DNA from: JAUIKM01 sp964445695
GTDB lineage: Bacteria; Bacteroidota; Ignavibacteria; Kapaibacteriales; UBA7675
Direction of reading: 5' to 3'
NCBI GenBank assembly: GCA_964445695.1
Contig: CAYULF010000020.1
Span: 1-64,000, forward strand
DNA: 64,000 nt
Position 1 is the first letter of the stretch. Each line of letters begins with the position of its first letter. The position numbers were made by a program, and so were the translations under genes. The notes beneath the pieces were generated by a model. It had not been told where the DNA came from. It made no database searches and was given only the letters and a program-made list of their open reading frames with translations. Of the stretch, positions 17,598-25,982 are shown one piece after another.

Positions 17598-19235
17598 ATG
17601 AAACCACACAGACTGCTTGTTGTTGGACTGCTGCTGTTGTTGACATTTGCCGGCCGTATCGCCGCGCAAGAACCCGAAGTGATCTCACTTAGCGTCGGCA
17701 ATCGCTGGATATACGATTATAGAGTGGGTGCAACCGACATTTTCTACGAGGAACGACAGGACTACTTTGCCCACGAGCGCAAACGCAACACCTGCGTTTT
17801 GGAAATAGTGGGCGATACGACCATCGAAGGCGAGCAGGCGGCGATCGTATCGCTCATCGACGTGCCGCGCCAGGGCGACATGCCTTTTATTGGCGACCGA
17901 ATTTATTGGGTACAGCGCGACAGCGCTTTCCTCCAATACGGAACCTATGAGTGCCATGAGCCTGAGAACAGCGCCAAATGGCTTTGGTACGACAAGCTAG
18001 AATCTGATCCGCATATTGTGAACTCCGCGGACATCTCCTATTGTGATCCGGATTTACGCAATATTGAAGCCCGGTTCACTGATCGCATTGTGCTCGGCGC
18101 GCCTGCGCCGGTTCAATCCTGGAGTCATTGGTTGACCGGACCCGACGGCGGAACTGTCGACAACTTTGTCTTTTCACCAGAATACGGCATTCTGGAGTTT
18201 GCCGCCGTTTACCGCTGGCGCAACAGTACGCCTGATGGAATTCTGGCCACGCTGCGCGGCACATTGATCGACGGTGTTGCAATTGGCGATACCAGCGTAG
18301 CGATCGATACCATTTTTGCGCCACAGGTCGACAGCGCGGACCTGGCCTGCCTGCTGCGGGTCGGCAACCGCTGGGTGTACACCTTCGAGCAGGGATCGAT
18401 TGGAAACTACCACCGGCCGCTACACTCGAAAATCGCGAATCCTCAGACCAGCGGCACGATGACGCTTGAAATCATCGGCGACACTGTGTTCAGCCAATTT
18501 GATCAGGGTGAGTTTGTGCAGTTCATCGATGCCGCGGTGGTGGAAGCCCGCAATCTGCCGACAAGCGACGGCAAGTCGATTGGAAACAAAGTTCTGTATT
18601 GGAGTATTGACGGCGACAGCGTTGTGGAGCTCATCGACAATGCGGCTGCCTCCAGCAGCCCGGAGATTGAACTCTTGTGGAGCGCTCCCCTTGCCGGCGG
18701 CCGGCTGGAACCGTTTGAAGTTTTCAACGAAATCCGGGCCTGCCAAATCTGGAACAATCTCCGGCGCCTCACTTCTGACGGCGAGTCGGAAACCGAGACC
18801 TGGGTGTTTTCGCCCGAAATCGGGCCAATCATGCATCTCGTGTCGACGACCGTCCCGATTGAGTCAGGCGTCGCTCCTCATCTTGGCAGTTACGCCGAAC
18901 TGCGTGGAGCGGTTGTATGCGGCAGGGTGTACGGCGATACGACCGTCACCGACGTTCGGAATGCCGAGACTGAAGACAACGCGGGATTCCGCGCCTGGCC
19001 GACGCTGATTCAGGATGACGTGCATCTGCGCATTCCGCACGGCAATGCCGCTTACCATGTTGCGCTGTACGGTTTACAGGGGCGCCCGCTGCACAGCGAA
19101 CTGCGAACTCCGCTCAACCCGGATGTTGATGACATCGTCTGGCCGCTGCATACGCTGAGGGGCGGCGCTTACCTGCTGAGCGTCGAGTCGCGCGGACGCA
19201 TTCTGGGACGCAGCGCAATTCTGAAATCGCGGTGA
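17598..19235 (+). CDS. Secreted protein with duplicated domain and T9SS-like C-terminus
   Basis: A 545-aa exoprotein. The ATG at 17598 is chosen because GAGGA lies 6 bp upstream; an ATG 12 bp earlier has no ribosome site. The signal peptide is KPHRLLVVGLLLLLTFAG, cut near IAAQ. The mature chain holds two copies of a roughly 200-aa domain: each starts with VGNRWIYDY / VGNRWVYTF and contains a LEIVGDTTIEG / LEIIGDTVFSQ strand and later a WxFSPExGxx motif (FVFSPEYGIL / WVFSPEIGPI). The last 80 residues (RAWPTLIQDDVHLRIP, LYGLQGRPLHSEL, GGAYLLSVES) are of the T9SS type A sorting kind. The gene sits alone between two direct copies of a stem-loop repeat. Its function is unknown; a surface-exposed or secreted product is likely. 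Confidence 0.82.
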   Translation: MKPHRLLVVGLLLLLTFAGRIAAQEPEVISLSVGNRWIYDYRVGATDIFYEERQDYFAHERKRNTCVLEIVGDTTIEGEQAAIVSLIDVPRQGDMPFIGDRIYWVQRDSAFLQYGTYECHEPENSAKWLWYDKLESDPHIVNSADISYCDPDLRNIEARFTDRIVLGAPAPVQSWSHWLTGPDGGTVDNFVFSPEYGILEFAAVYRWRNSTPDGILATLRGTLIDGVAIGDTSVAIDTIFAPQVDSADLACLLRVGNRWVYTFEQGSIGNYHRPLHSKIANPQTSGTMTLEIIGDTVFSQFDQGEFVQFIDAAVVEARNLPTSDGKSIGNKVLYWSIDGDSVVELIDNAAASSSPEIELLWSAPLAGGRLEPFEVFNEIRACQIWNNLRRLTSDGESETETWVFSPEIGPIMHLVSTTVPIESGVAPHLGSYAELRGAVVCGRVYGDTTVTDVRNAETEDNAGFRAWPTLIQDDVHLRIPHGNAAYHVALYGLQGRPLHSELRTPLNPDVDDIVWPLHTLRGGAYLLSVESRGRILGRSAILKSR

Positions 19236-19337
19236 AATCACCGCTAGATCAAAGTGTTCGGGTAGTCAGGAGCCGTTCAGCGCTTCTGATCGGCCGGTCA
19301 AGGAGAATCCAGCAACACAAAATTTTTGGCACGGGGT

Positions 19338-19402
19338 AAAACAGCTGTGAGCGCTTAGGGCTCACAGCTCATAGGTAGTTCTACGTACGTGTTTTCCGCC
19401 TC
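19338..19402 (+). repeat. Stem-loop interspersed repeat, copy B
   Basis: Same 65-bp element as 17276-17340, in the same orientation, differing at only one or two positions. The pair flanks a single gene. Confidence 0.9.
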
Positions 19403-19507
19403 AAACCCCGTGACAAACACAAGAGAAAACAAGCCGCAAACCGGAAGTGAAGCGGCGAAGTGATCATCGCATGCCCGCAGGGCAAATGCGCCGAAACGCG
19501 ATCCACC

Positions 19508-19562
19508 AAACAAAAAGCGGGAAGCAACAAACCCGAAGGCAAGTGTCGCTCCCCGCTTTACA
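19508..19562 (-). terminator. Terminator of mdh
   Basis: On the minus strand AAGCGGGGAGCGAC pairs with GTTGCTTCCCGCTT, followed by TTTTGTTTGG, about 30 bp past the mdh stop codon. Confidence 0.75.
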
Positions 19563-19590
19563 CTGGAGAATTTTCGAGGCGTTCAGTCGA

Positions 19591-20520
19591 TTAATCGAAG
19601 ACGCGCAGCTTGGCGATCGTTTCCTTGACCGCGTCCGCCGAGCTGTGCAGCGCAGCGCGCTCTTCGTCGCTCAGCTCGATCTCGATGATTTCTTCCACGC
19701 CATTTTTGCCGAGTTTGACCGGCACGCCGATGACCACGTCGTTCAGGCCGTACTCGCCCTTCATTTCCACCGCGCAGGGCAGAATGCGGCGTTTGTCGCG
19801 GATGATCGATTTGACCATTTCCACCGCCGAGGCCGACGGCGCGTAGTAGGCGCTGCCCGTTTTCAGAAATTCAACGATTTCAGCGCCGCCGCTGCGCGTG
19901 CGCTGGACGATCGCGTCGATGCGATCCTGCGAGATCAGTTTTTCAATCGGGATGCCCGCAACCGTCGTGAAACGCGGCAGCGGAACCATGCTGTCGCCGT
20001 GGCCGCCGAGCACAAAGGCGTTGATGTCTTCGACGGAAACGTTCAGCTCCATGGCCAGGAAGGTGCGGTAGCGCGCCGTGTCCAGCACACCGGCCATGCC
20101 GATAACGCGGTTGCGCGGCAGGCCCGTAGCTTTCTGCGCAACGTAGGTCATGACGTCAAGCGGGTTGGAAACAATGATGAAGGTGGCATTGGGCGACTGC
20201 TCAAATGCGTTTTCGGCACAGGATTTAACGATGGCCGCGTTTTTGGCGAGCAGGTCGTCGCGGCTCATGCCCGGTTTGCGTGCCAGGCCGGCCGTGATGA
20301 TGACGTAGTCGGAACCCGCCGTCTCAGCGTAGCCGTTCGTGCCGGTAATGCGCGTGTCGGATCCTTCTACAGGCATCGACTGGAACATGTCCAGACCTTT
20401 ACCCTGCGGAATACCTTCCGCGATGTCTACCAATACAACTTCGTGCGCCAACTCTTTGTCGGCAATGCGCTGCGCCGTGGTTGCGCCGACATTACCGGCG
20501 CCGATCACTGTAATTTTCAT
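19591..20520 (-). CDS. mdh: Malate dehydrogenase (NAD-dependent, LDH-like type)
   Basis: A 309-aa enzyme that interconverts malate and oxaloacetate in the TCA cycle. It has the N-terminal NAD-binding motif GAGNVGATTA and a coenzyme-selecting aspartate after the second strand (VVLVDIAEG). The substrate loop carries RKPGMSRDDLL, with arginines that bind the dicarboxylate. NPLDVMTY, GMAGVLDTARYR and the catalytic-His motif GGHGDSMVP follow. This is the LDH-like tetrameric MDH type of Chlorobi and Bacteroidota. It is monocistronic, with a good terminator. Confidence 0.97.
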   Translation of the reverse strand: MKITVIGAGNVGATTAQRIADKELAHEVVLVDIAEGIPQGKGLDMFQSMPVEGSDTRITGTNGYAETAGSDYVIITAGLARKPGMSRDDLLAKNAAIVKSCAENAFEQSPNATFIIVSNPLDVMTYVAQKATGLPRNRVIGMAGVLDTARYRTFLAMELNVSVEDINAFVLGGHGDSMVPLPRFTTVAGIPIEKLISQDRIDAIVQRTRSGGAEIVEFLKTGSAYYAPSASAVEMVKSIIRDKRRILPCAVEMKGEYGLNDVVIGVPVKLGKNGVEEIIEIELSDEERAALHSSADAVKETIAKLRVFD

Positions 20521-20790
20521 AATACCAACCTATGCTCGGTCTTGCTATACGTGAATACAGATCTGGATTATCGTGAGGGATGGACCAGAAGCCAAAACTC
20601 CAAATTTACAATGATTTCGGCACATAAGGAAACCCCGCCCGGACGGGCCACAGGCGCCATAAACACTGAGAATATTTTGGCGACATGTTCGACTATGCTC
20701 ACCCGTCGGCGGCAGCCGGCTTCCAGCGTTGCATTGCGGCGCAGCAGATAAATACACCAATCAGACCAACGGAACTTCACGGGAATATTC

Positions 20791-21678
20791 ATGGCTAAAC
20801 GAACGGCAATCCGCATCGACAGCAGTACAAAAGCAATTATCACCGGCGCGTCGAGCGGCATCGGCGCGGCCCTGGCCATTGCCATGGGTAAACGCGGCGC
20901 AAGCGTGGTGTTGATCGCCCGACGCCGCGATCGCCTGGAAGCGGTCGCCGAGCAGGTCCGCGAAGCCGGCGGTACGGCGTACGTCCGCACGGCCGACATC
21001 AGCAAACGCGATGAGGCCGAAGCAATCACAAAGAATGCGGTGGAATCAATGGGCGGCGTCGACGTGCTGGTTAATAACGCCGGGCGCGGCAATATGGCCT
21101 CGGTGGAAGACACCACGCAGGAAATGATCGAAAGCATGTTTGCGCTCAACGTCTATGCGCTCTGGTACACCACCGGCGTGGTTCTGCCGCACATGAAGGC
21201 TCAACGGAAGGGACATATCGTCAACATTTCCAGCGTGGCCGGCACGATGGCTTTTCCCTTCAACAGCGCCTACGTGGCCGCCAAACACGCGTGCACCGGG
21301 TTTACGGCCGCGCTGCGCAGTGAACTGGTCGAAACCGGCGTGGAAGCCAGCGCCGTCTACCCCGCCGGCGTCGAAACGGAGTGGGGCGACGTCACCGAGG
21401 GCGGCGCAATTGGCTCGCTGTTTTTCCACGGCATTAAGAACTCACGCAAAATTGCACGCGAGCGCGACGTCGACCTGGCGCCGCTCAGCCCTATGATTCC
21501 GGCGGAGGAAGTGGCGCAGATAATCATCGATTCCATCGAAAATCCGCAACGATGCGACATTTTCACGCACAACGGCACTCTAGACCATGCGGTGCACGCT
21601 ATCGTAGACCGCCCGACGCTGGAGCAGCGCTTCACGCCGGTCTATCTGGGCATGCGCAAAAGCTACGAGGAATTGTAA
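20791..21678 (+). CDS. Short-chain dehydrogenase/reductase (SDR) family oxidoreductase
   Basis: A 295-aa classical-type SDR. The cofactor motif TGASSGIG follows a short N-terminal extension, then ARRRDRLE (arginines that favour NADP), the NNAG motif, SSVAG with the catalytic serine, and the YVAAK motif with the Tyr and Lys. GGGAATATTC before the ATG is a modest ribosome site. The C-terminal 80 residues extend beyond the minimal fold (IPAEEVAQIIIDSIENP), as in SDRs acting on lipids or sugars. The gene is alone; its substrate cannot be told from the sequence. Confidence 0.93.
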   Translation: MAKRTAIRIDSSTKAIITGASSGIGAALAIAMGKRGASVVLIARRRDRLEAVAEQVREAGGTAYVRTADISKRDEAEAITKNAVESMGGVDVLVNNAGRGNMASVEDTTQEMIESMFALNVYALWYTTGVVLPHMKAQRKGHIVNISSVAGTMAFPFNSAYVAAKHACTGFTAALRSELVETGVEASAVYPAGVETEWGDVTEGGAIGSLFFHGIKNSRKIARERDVDLAPLSPMIPAEEVAQIIIDSIENPQRCDIFTHNGTLDHAVHAIVDRPTLEQRFTPVYLGMRKSYEEL

Positions 21679-21838
21679 ACAAATTCGTATTTTGGTGTCT
21701 TGCCCTAAGTATCCACAAGGGCCATACAAAGCATGTAACCGAGCCTTTGATCCTGGTTTGTTGTGACGCGGAAGGCCAACTGGCGTCCTTCCGCATTCTG
21801 AAGCTTAAACGGACAAGTTATAAAGGACTGAAATCAGC

Positions 21839-22417
21839 ATGGAACCGCTGAAGTTTAGGAAACGAATAGATTTACCGGATCTGCCGCCTTCCCCACAGAC
21901 TCTGAACAACGTACGTGCGCATCTGAAACTCAGTGTTATCTGGTCGCTCGTCGGATTCATCGCGGTCCTCGGCGTGCCGTTGATCGCCGGCCGCGAAGGC
22001 ATCCTGGCACTGGTTATCGCTCTGCCGCCCGCCATTCTGTGCGGCAATGCCTGGGTACAGATTCTGCGCAAACACCCCATCTGGATCGAACAGAAATCTT
22101 CGCTGCGAAGCCTGCTTTCGGGCGCGCGCAGACAGGAACCGACGCTGTTCTGGCTGGGTATGGTCGGCGCGGTGCTCATCGGCGGGCTTACGTATGTGCT
22201 GGCCGCCATTCCGGTCGTCGGTACGGCCGGGCTGCTTTTTGCAGGCACGGCTTTTGCGCTGGAGATGCTGGGTCTGTATCTGATCATGGTGGGCTGCGCG
22301 GCGCTGCCGCTCCTGTTTCACCTGCGCAAACGCCTGCGCGACTTCCACAACCGCGAGCGCGTAACAGCGCGCCTGGCGACGCTTTTCATCGAAAACTACG
22401 ACTATCACAAAAACTGA
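21839..22417 (+). CDS. Integral membrane protein of unknown function
   Basis: A 192-aa protein with four predicted transmembrane helices: SVIWSLVGFIAVLGVPLI, ILALVIALPPAILCGNAW, WLGMVGAVLIGGLTYVLAA and AGLLFAGTAFALEMLGLYLI. The last helix runs on to a CAALPLLFHL extension. The N-terminal 30 residues are soluble and Pro-rich, and the C-terminus is basic (HLRKRLRDFHNRERVTARL), so it should face the cytoplasm. No family is recognised. A clear terminator follows. Confidence 0.78.
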   Translation: MEPLKFRKRIDLPDLPPSPQTLNNVRAHLKLSVIWSLVGFIAVLGVPLIAGREGILALVIALPPAILCGNAWVQILRKHPIWIEQKSSLRSLLSGARRQEPTLFWLGMVGAVLIGGLTYVLAAIPVVGTAGLLFAGTAFALEMLGLYLIMVGCAALPLLFHLRKRLRDFHNRERVTARLATLFIENYDYHKN

Positions 22418-22452
22418 TCATCCGAATACTTCGGGCACAACAGCTTACTTTT

Positions 22453-22485
22453 AAGGGCCGGTCATTTTTGACCGGCCTTTTTTGT
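22453..22485 (+). terminator. Rho-independent terminator after the membrane protein gene
   Basis: GCCGGTC-ATTTTT-GACCGGC perfect stem, then TTTTTTG. Confidence 0.92.
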
Positions 22486-22507
22486 TTGCGGCGGCGCACC
22501 AACCGAT

Positions 22508-22851
22508 CCTTTGACTGATTGAAACAGCCGCTTTTTGTTTGTCGTGCGGAGGGCAGGTTTGGGACGTCTCATTGGGCCGCTTTTTACAGCCTTTTTGCTC
22601 GTCGTGCGGTGACGGGATTGGAGTTTCTCNNNNNNNNNNNNNNNNNNNNNNNNNNNNNNNNNNNNNNNNNNNNNNNNNNNNNNNNNNNNNNNNNNNNNNN
22701 NNNNNNNNNNNNNNNNNNNNNNNNNNNNNGCCGGGGCGCTTTTAACAGCCGCTTTTTGCTTGTCGTGCGGTGACAGGCTGGAGGTTTCTCGCCGGGGCGC
22801 TTTTAACAGCCGCTTTTTGCTTGTCGTGCGGTGACAGGCTGGAGGCTTCTC
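22508..22851. repeat. 61-bp tandem repeat array interrupted by an assembly gap
   Basis: Units end at 22570 (degenerate), 22629 (59 bp, degenerate), then after the gap 22730-22790 and 22791-22851 (61 bp each, nearly identical). The common core is CAGCCGCTTTTTGCTTGTCG followed by TGCGGTGACAGG and GGAGGTTTCTC. The gap lies inside the array, so the true copy number is unknown. Confidence 0.9.
22630..22729. other. Scaffold gap (100 N)
   Basis: Exactly 100 undetermined bases, a conventional placeholder for a gap of unknown length, here within a tandem repeat that probably broke the assembly. Confidence 0.98.
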
Positions 22852-22879
22852 TCTGCGTGACAAACAAGAGAACAAAGCC

Positions 22880-23854
22880 CTACCGTGGTTTGGCGGGTTT
22901 TGAAGAACCTGTTTGCGTAGTATCGTTTTTGAGGCGTTCCAGGTGGTCGCGCTCGGATTGTTTGCGTTTGGCTTCCATTTCCAGGATCTCGCGCGGCGTG
23001 GGCGGAATCATTTCGGAGGTCATGTTGCCGTCCTCGTCGTACTCGCGTTTGTAGAGCAGGCGGCCCTCGTCGAAGTTCAGCTCGGCCTTGAGCGCGCCGT
23101 CAGTGTAGAAAAACTGCGAGATGCCGTGGCTGCGGCCATTTCTGAATAACTCGCAGCTCTGGAGCGAGCCGTCCTCGTAGAACGTCCTGGACGTGTCGTC
23201 CATTTTGCCCTGAAAATAGTGCGTGGCCATTTCAACCTGGCCGTTCTGGTAGTAATAGCGCGCGGCGCCGTGCAGTTTGCCGTCTTTGTAGTTCTCCTCG
23301 CGTTCCAGGCCGCCGTCCTGAGCAAAATTGCGCAGAATGCCGTTTTTGCGATTGTTTTTGAACTCGGCCTCTTGAAGTAACGAACCATCGCCGTAGTAAC
23401 TGCGCACCCAGCCGTTTTTGATGCCCTCGTTGTAATTCGCCGCGTTTTTGAGATTGCCGTTGATGTAGTACACACGCCACTCGCCGTCGCTGAGGCCCAT
23501 GGCGAGATTGCCCTCGTAAAAAAGTTCGCCGGTGGGATAAAACGCGCGTTCCCGACCGTGGCGCAGGCCGTCGCTGTAGTTCGTTTCCACGGCCAGTTCG
23601 CCGCCCGGATAGAGCAAATCCCAAGGGCCTTCGCGCTTGCCGTCGACAGTCTCGCCCTCACCATCAAGCGAGTCAATCTGAAAGTAAAACTCCAGGTGCG
23701 TCGGCGAGGGTTTGACTTCTTTCGGCGTGTCGCTTTCGACCGCCGCGCCTTTTTCACCATCCTGTGCAAAAGCGGACGAACCCAGCAGCAATGTCCCGAA
23801 AAACAGCAGGAACAGGAGGCCAAATACCGGTCGCGAGGCGTAGTCAGTCTTCAT
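22880..23854 (-). CDS. Secreted YwqK/MORN-like repeat protein
   Basis: A 324-aa protein with a signal peptide (FGLLFLLFFGTLLLGSS, cut near AFAQ) and about nine to ten tandem repeats of roughly 23 residues of the type YxDGxxxG-x-(Y/F)-YxxGxL. These are the MORN-like repeats of the YwqK family, for example GLRHGRERAFYPTGELFYEG and KLHGAARYYYQNGQVEM. YwqK proteins are annotated as putative antitoxins in Bacillus, but exported Bacteroidota members are common and their role is unknown. The start is the ATG at 23854, which overlaps the stop of the upstream DUF2520 gene by 11 bp, so translation is probably coupled. The C-terminal tail is charged (EAKRKQSERDHLERLKND). Confidence 0.85.
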   Translation of the reverse strand: MKTDYASRPVFGLLFLLFFGTLLLGSSAFAQDGEKGAAVESDTPKEVKPSPTHLEFYFQIDSLDGEGETVDGKREGPWDLLYPGGELAVETNYSDGLRHGRERAFYPTGELFYEGNLAMGLSDGEWRVYYINGNLKNAANYNEGIKNGWVRSYYGDGSLLQEAEFKNNRKNGILRNFAQDGGLEREENYKDGKLHGAARYYYQNGQVEMATHYFQGKMDDTSRTFYEDGSLQSCELFRNGRSHGISQFFYTDGALKAELNFDEGRLLYKREYDEDGNMTSEMIPPTPREILEMEAKRKQSERDHLERLKNDTTQTGSSKPAKPR

Positions 23855-24764
23855 CAAAATTCCGCAGCGTGGAAAGTATGTCGTCAAAGTTGGCGCGGGA
23901 TATACCGTCCTGCACGTGCGCCAGTTCGGCCGTCATGCGCGTAGCGGCGGCAAAGGCGCGCCTGAGTTCCGGTTCGTCCTGCAGCGCCTTCATGTGCCGC
24001 CGGATCGTCGCGACGTCGCCGCGCACTATCGGCCCCGTCAGCACACCTAGCGGGCCGCCGTCTTCGTCGAGCGCCGCCAGCGCATTCCCAAGCGACTGAC
24101 GCATGATCGGCGCGAGAAATTTTGACGCGGGAATGTCGGCCGCCGCGGACAAGGCCCGCGCAAGCTCCACGCTGGCGACCATGACGTTGGAAGCGGCCAC
24201 GGCGGCGGCGTGATAGAGCGCTTTTCCACCCGCCGTAGGCCCGTCAAAAAAATGCGCGGAGCCGCCCAGATCGGCAATCCAGTGCGCCAGAGTCGGCCGC
24301 TCAGCCGCATCCGCTTCCACTCCCCAGGCGATTCCGTCGAAGGCGGCGGCGGAAGTGCGATCAGCAAAGGTCTGAAAGGGGTGCGCAGCGGCCGTGCGCC
24401 AGGAGCGGTCCAGCACCGCATCGTCGAAGACTTCGCGGCCAAGCGAACCGGCGCAGTGCATGAGCAGCACATCTTCCGGCGGCGGCAACTGAGCAAGCTC
24501 GCTGACCAGCGCTCTTATCTGCGCATCGCCGACGCAGAGCACAAGGGCGTCAAATTTTTGGCCGTCAAAAGCGGCGCGCAGCGAGTTGTACAGCGCAACG
24601 GACTGCAGCGCCGGCGGCAACTGCGAAAGGATGTGGTCCGGCCGGGGATGCACAAAACAGACGTGTTGCGCGCCAAAGCGCGCGGCGAGGCTGGCGCCCA
24701 GGCGACCGGGGCCCACGATGCACATGCGATTGATCCGGCGACCGCCGTCGGGAGTATCAATCAT
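23844..24764 (-). CDS. Rossmann-fold and DUF2520 domain protein (putative NADP-dependent oxidoreductase)
   Basis: A 306-aa protein. Near the N-terminus MCIVGPGRLGASLAARF is a dinucleotide-binding GxGxxG-like motif (GPGRLG). The C-terminal half (TAGGKALYHAAAVAASNVMV, then SVELARALSAAADIP) is the all-helical DUF2520 domain that resembles 6-phosphogluconate or ketopantoate reductase C-terminal domains. The proteins are usually described as predicted short-chain oxidoreductases of unknown substrate. The ATG at 24764 is used because GGAAGA lies just upstream; the longer frame starts with TTG. Its stop overlaps the YwqK-repeat gene. Confidence 0.86.
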   Translation of the reverse strand: MIDTPDGGRRINRMCIVGPGRLGASLAARFGAQHVCFVHPRPDHILSQLPPALQSVALYNSLRAAFDGQKFDALVLCVGDAQIRALVSELAQLPPPEDVLLMHCAGSLGREVFDDAVLDRSWRTAAAHPFQTFADRTSAAAFDGIAWGVEADAAERPTLAHWIADLGGSAHFFDGPTAGGKALYHAAAVAASNVMVASVELARALSAAADIPASKFLAPIMRQSLGNALAALDEDGGPLGVLTGPIVRGDVATIRRHMKALQDEPELRRAFAAATRMTAELAHVQDGISRANFDDILSTLRNFDED

Positions 24765-25010
24765 TGAATCTTCCGCCTTGCCGTTCCGGCCGGAATTGCC
24801 GGTTTTCAGGTTCAAAAAACGGGCGCGTCGTATCTTGCGCGAATTCTTTCAGACTGCGAGTGCAAAAAACGGGAACTTTTCAACAAAACGCACGTTCCAG
24901 TCGCGACTCCGGTGTAAAAGCCGGCCCGCTCGACTACCGCTCTCGCAGAATTTCCACAACAATTCGGGTCGCACCGCCGACCTCTGAATTTTCATGTCCC
25001 GGAAATCTCT

Positions 25011-25982
25011 ATGTCCGACTATCTGCAAACTACACGCGACGTTTACAAAGAAGCGGCGGAGTCGCCGCAAATCGGTCTGTGCTGCACAACGACGCCGGTC
25101 TGGCGGTTGCCGGGCCTGAACATGCCGCAGCGCATGCTGGACATGAATTACGGCTGCGGCTCCACGGTGCACCCGCGCGACCTTGACGCCGGCAACCGCG
25201 TGTTGTACGTCGGCGTGGGCGGCGGAATGGAACTGCTGCAGTTTGCCTATTTCACACGGGCGACGCACAGCGTCGTCGGCATCGACTCCGTGCCGGAGAT
25301 GCTTGACGCCTGCCGCGCCAACCTGCAGACGGCGGCGGAGCAAAACGACTGGTTCACGCCGGACATGGTGGAGCTGCGCGCAGGCGATGCGCTTTCCCTG
25401 CCGGTGGAAGACGAACAGATCGACCTGGCTGCACAGAACTGTCTGTTCAATATTTTCCGCGAAGACGATCTGAAACAGGCGCTGCGTGAGATGTACCGCG
25501 TACTCAAACCGCACGGCCGCCTGATTCTTTCGGACCCGATCTGCGACGACGAGATGCCGGAGAGCCTGCACAAGGACGAGAAACTGCGCGCGCTGTGCCT
25601 GAGCGGCGCGCTGCCGCTGGAGCAGTACGTCGGCCTGATGACGGAAGCGGGCTTCGGCACGATAGAAATCCGCGCGCGGCGACCATATCGAATCCTGGAT
25701 CCGCGCAGCTACAACACCGACCGCCGCATTGTGACGGAGAGCGTGGAAATCGCGGCTATCAAGGACCCGATGCCTGACGACGGACCCTGCATTTTCACGG
25801 GCCGCCACGCCGTTTACATCGGCTCAGACGAATTTTTTGACGACGGCAAGGGCCATACCCTGCTGCACAACCAACCGCTGGCTGTTTGCGACAAAACGGC
25901 TGATGCGTTGAAATCGCTGGGGCGCGACGACATACACATCACGGAATCAACCTACTTTTACGATGGAGGAGGATGTTGCTGA
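25011..25982 (+). CDS. arsM: Arsenosugar-type arsenite S-adenosylmethionine methyltransferase
   Basis: A 323-aa class I SAM methyltransferase. Family-defining elements: GLCCTTTPVWRLPGL (the paired cysteines that bind trivalent arsenic), MNYGCGSTVHPRDL, the SAM motif LYVGVGGGMELLQF, AQNCLFNIF, the YRVLKPHGRLILSDP region and the unusual C-terminus YDGGGCC with two terminal cysteines. This matches the ArsM subgroup tied to arsenosugar biosynthesis in cyanobacteria and Bacteroidota, which usually neighbours the radical SAM enzyme ArsS; no ArsS is present here. It methylates arsenite to mono- and dimethylarsenic species. The secreted esterase gene overlaps its stop by one base. No ArsR operator or arsR gene is nearby. 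Confidence 0.88.
   Translation: MSDYLQTTRDVYKEAAESPQIGLCCTTTPVWRLPGLNMPQRMLDMNYGCGSTVHPRDLDAGNRVLYVGVGGGMELLQFAYFTRATHSVVGIDSVPEMLDACRANLQTAAEQNDWFTPDMVELRAGDALSLPVEDEQIDLAAQNCLFNIFREDDLKQALREMYRVLKPHGRLILSDPICDDEMPESLHKDEKLRALCLSGALPLEQYVGLMTEAGFGTIEIRARRPYRILDPRSYNTDRRIVTESVEIAAIKDPMPDDGPCIFTGRHAVYIGSDEFFDDGKGHTLLHNQPLAVCDKTADALKSLGRDDIHITESTYFYDGGGCC

Larger units (their letters stand above)
19236..19590. other. Intergenic between exoprotein and mdh
   Basis: Convergent intergenic space with stem-loop repeat copy B, a GACAAACAC variant of the dispersed word at about 19411, and the mdh terminator. No gene seen. Confidence 0.5.

Noticed and set aside
17276..19402. Integron attC sites
   Set aside because: The repeats form hairpins, but the paired R/L core sites with GTTRRRY were not found, and no integron integrase is in view.
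22508..22851. CRISPR array
   Set aside because: The 61-bp units are contiguous near-identical tandem copies, not short repeats with unique spacers, and no cas gene is present.
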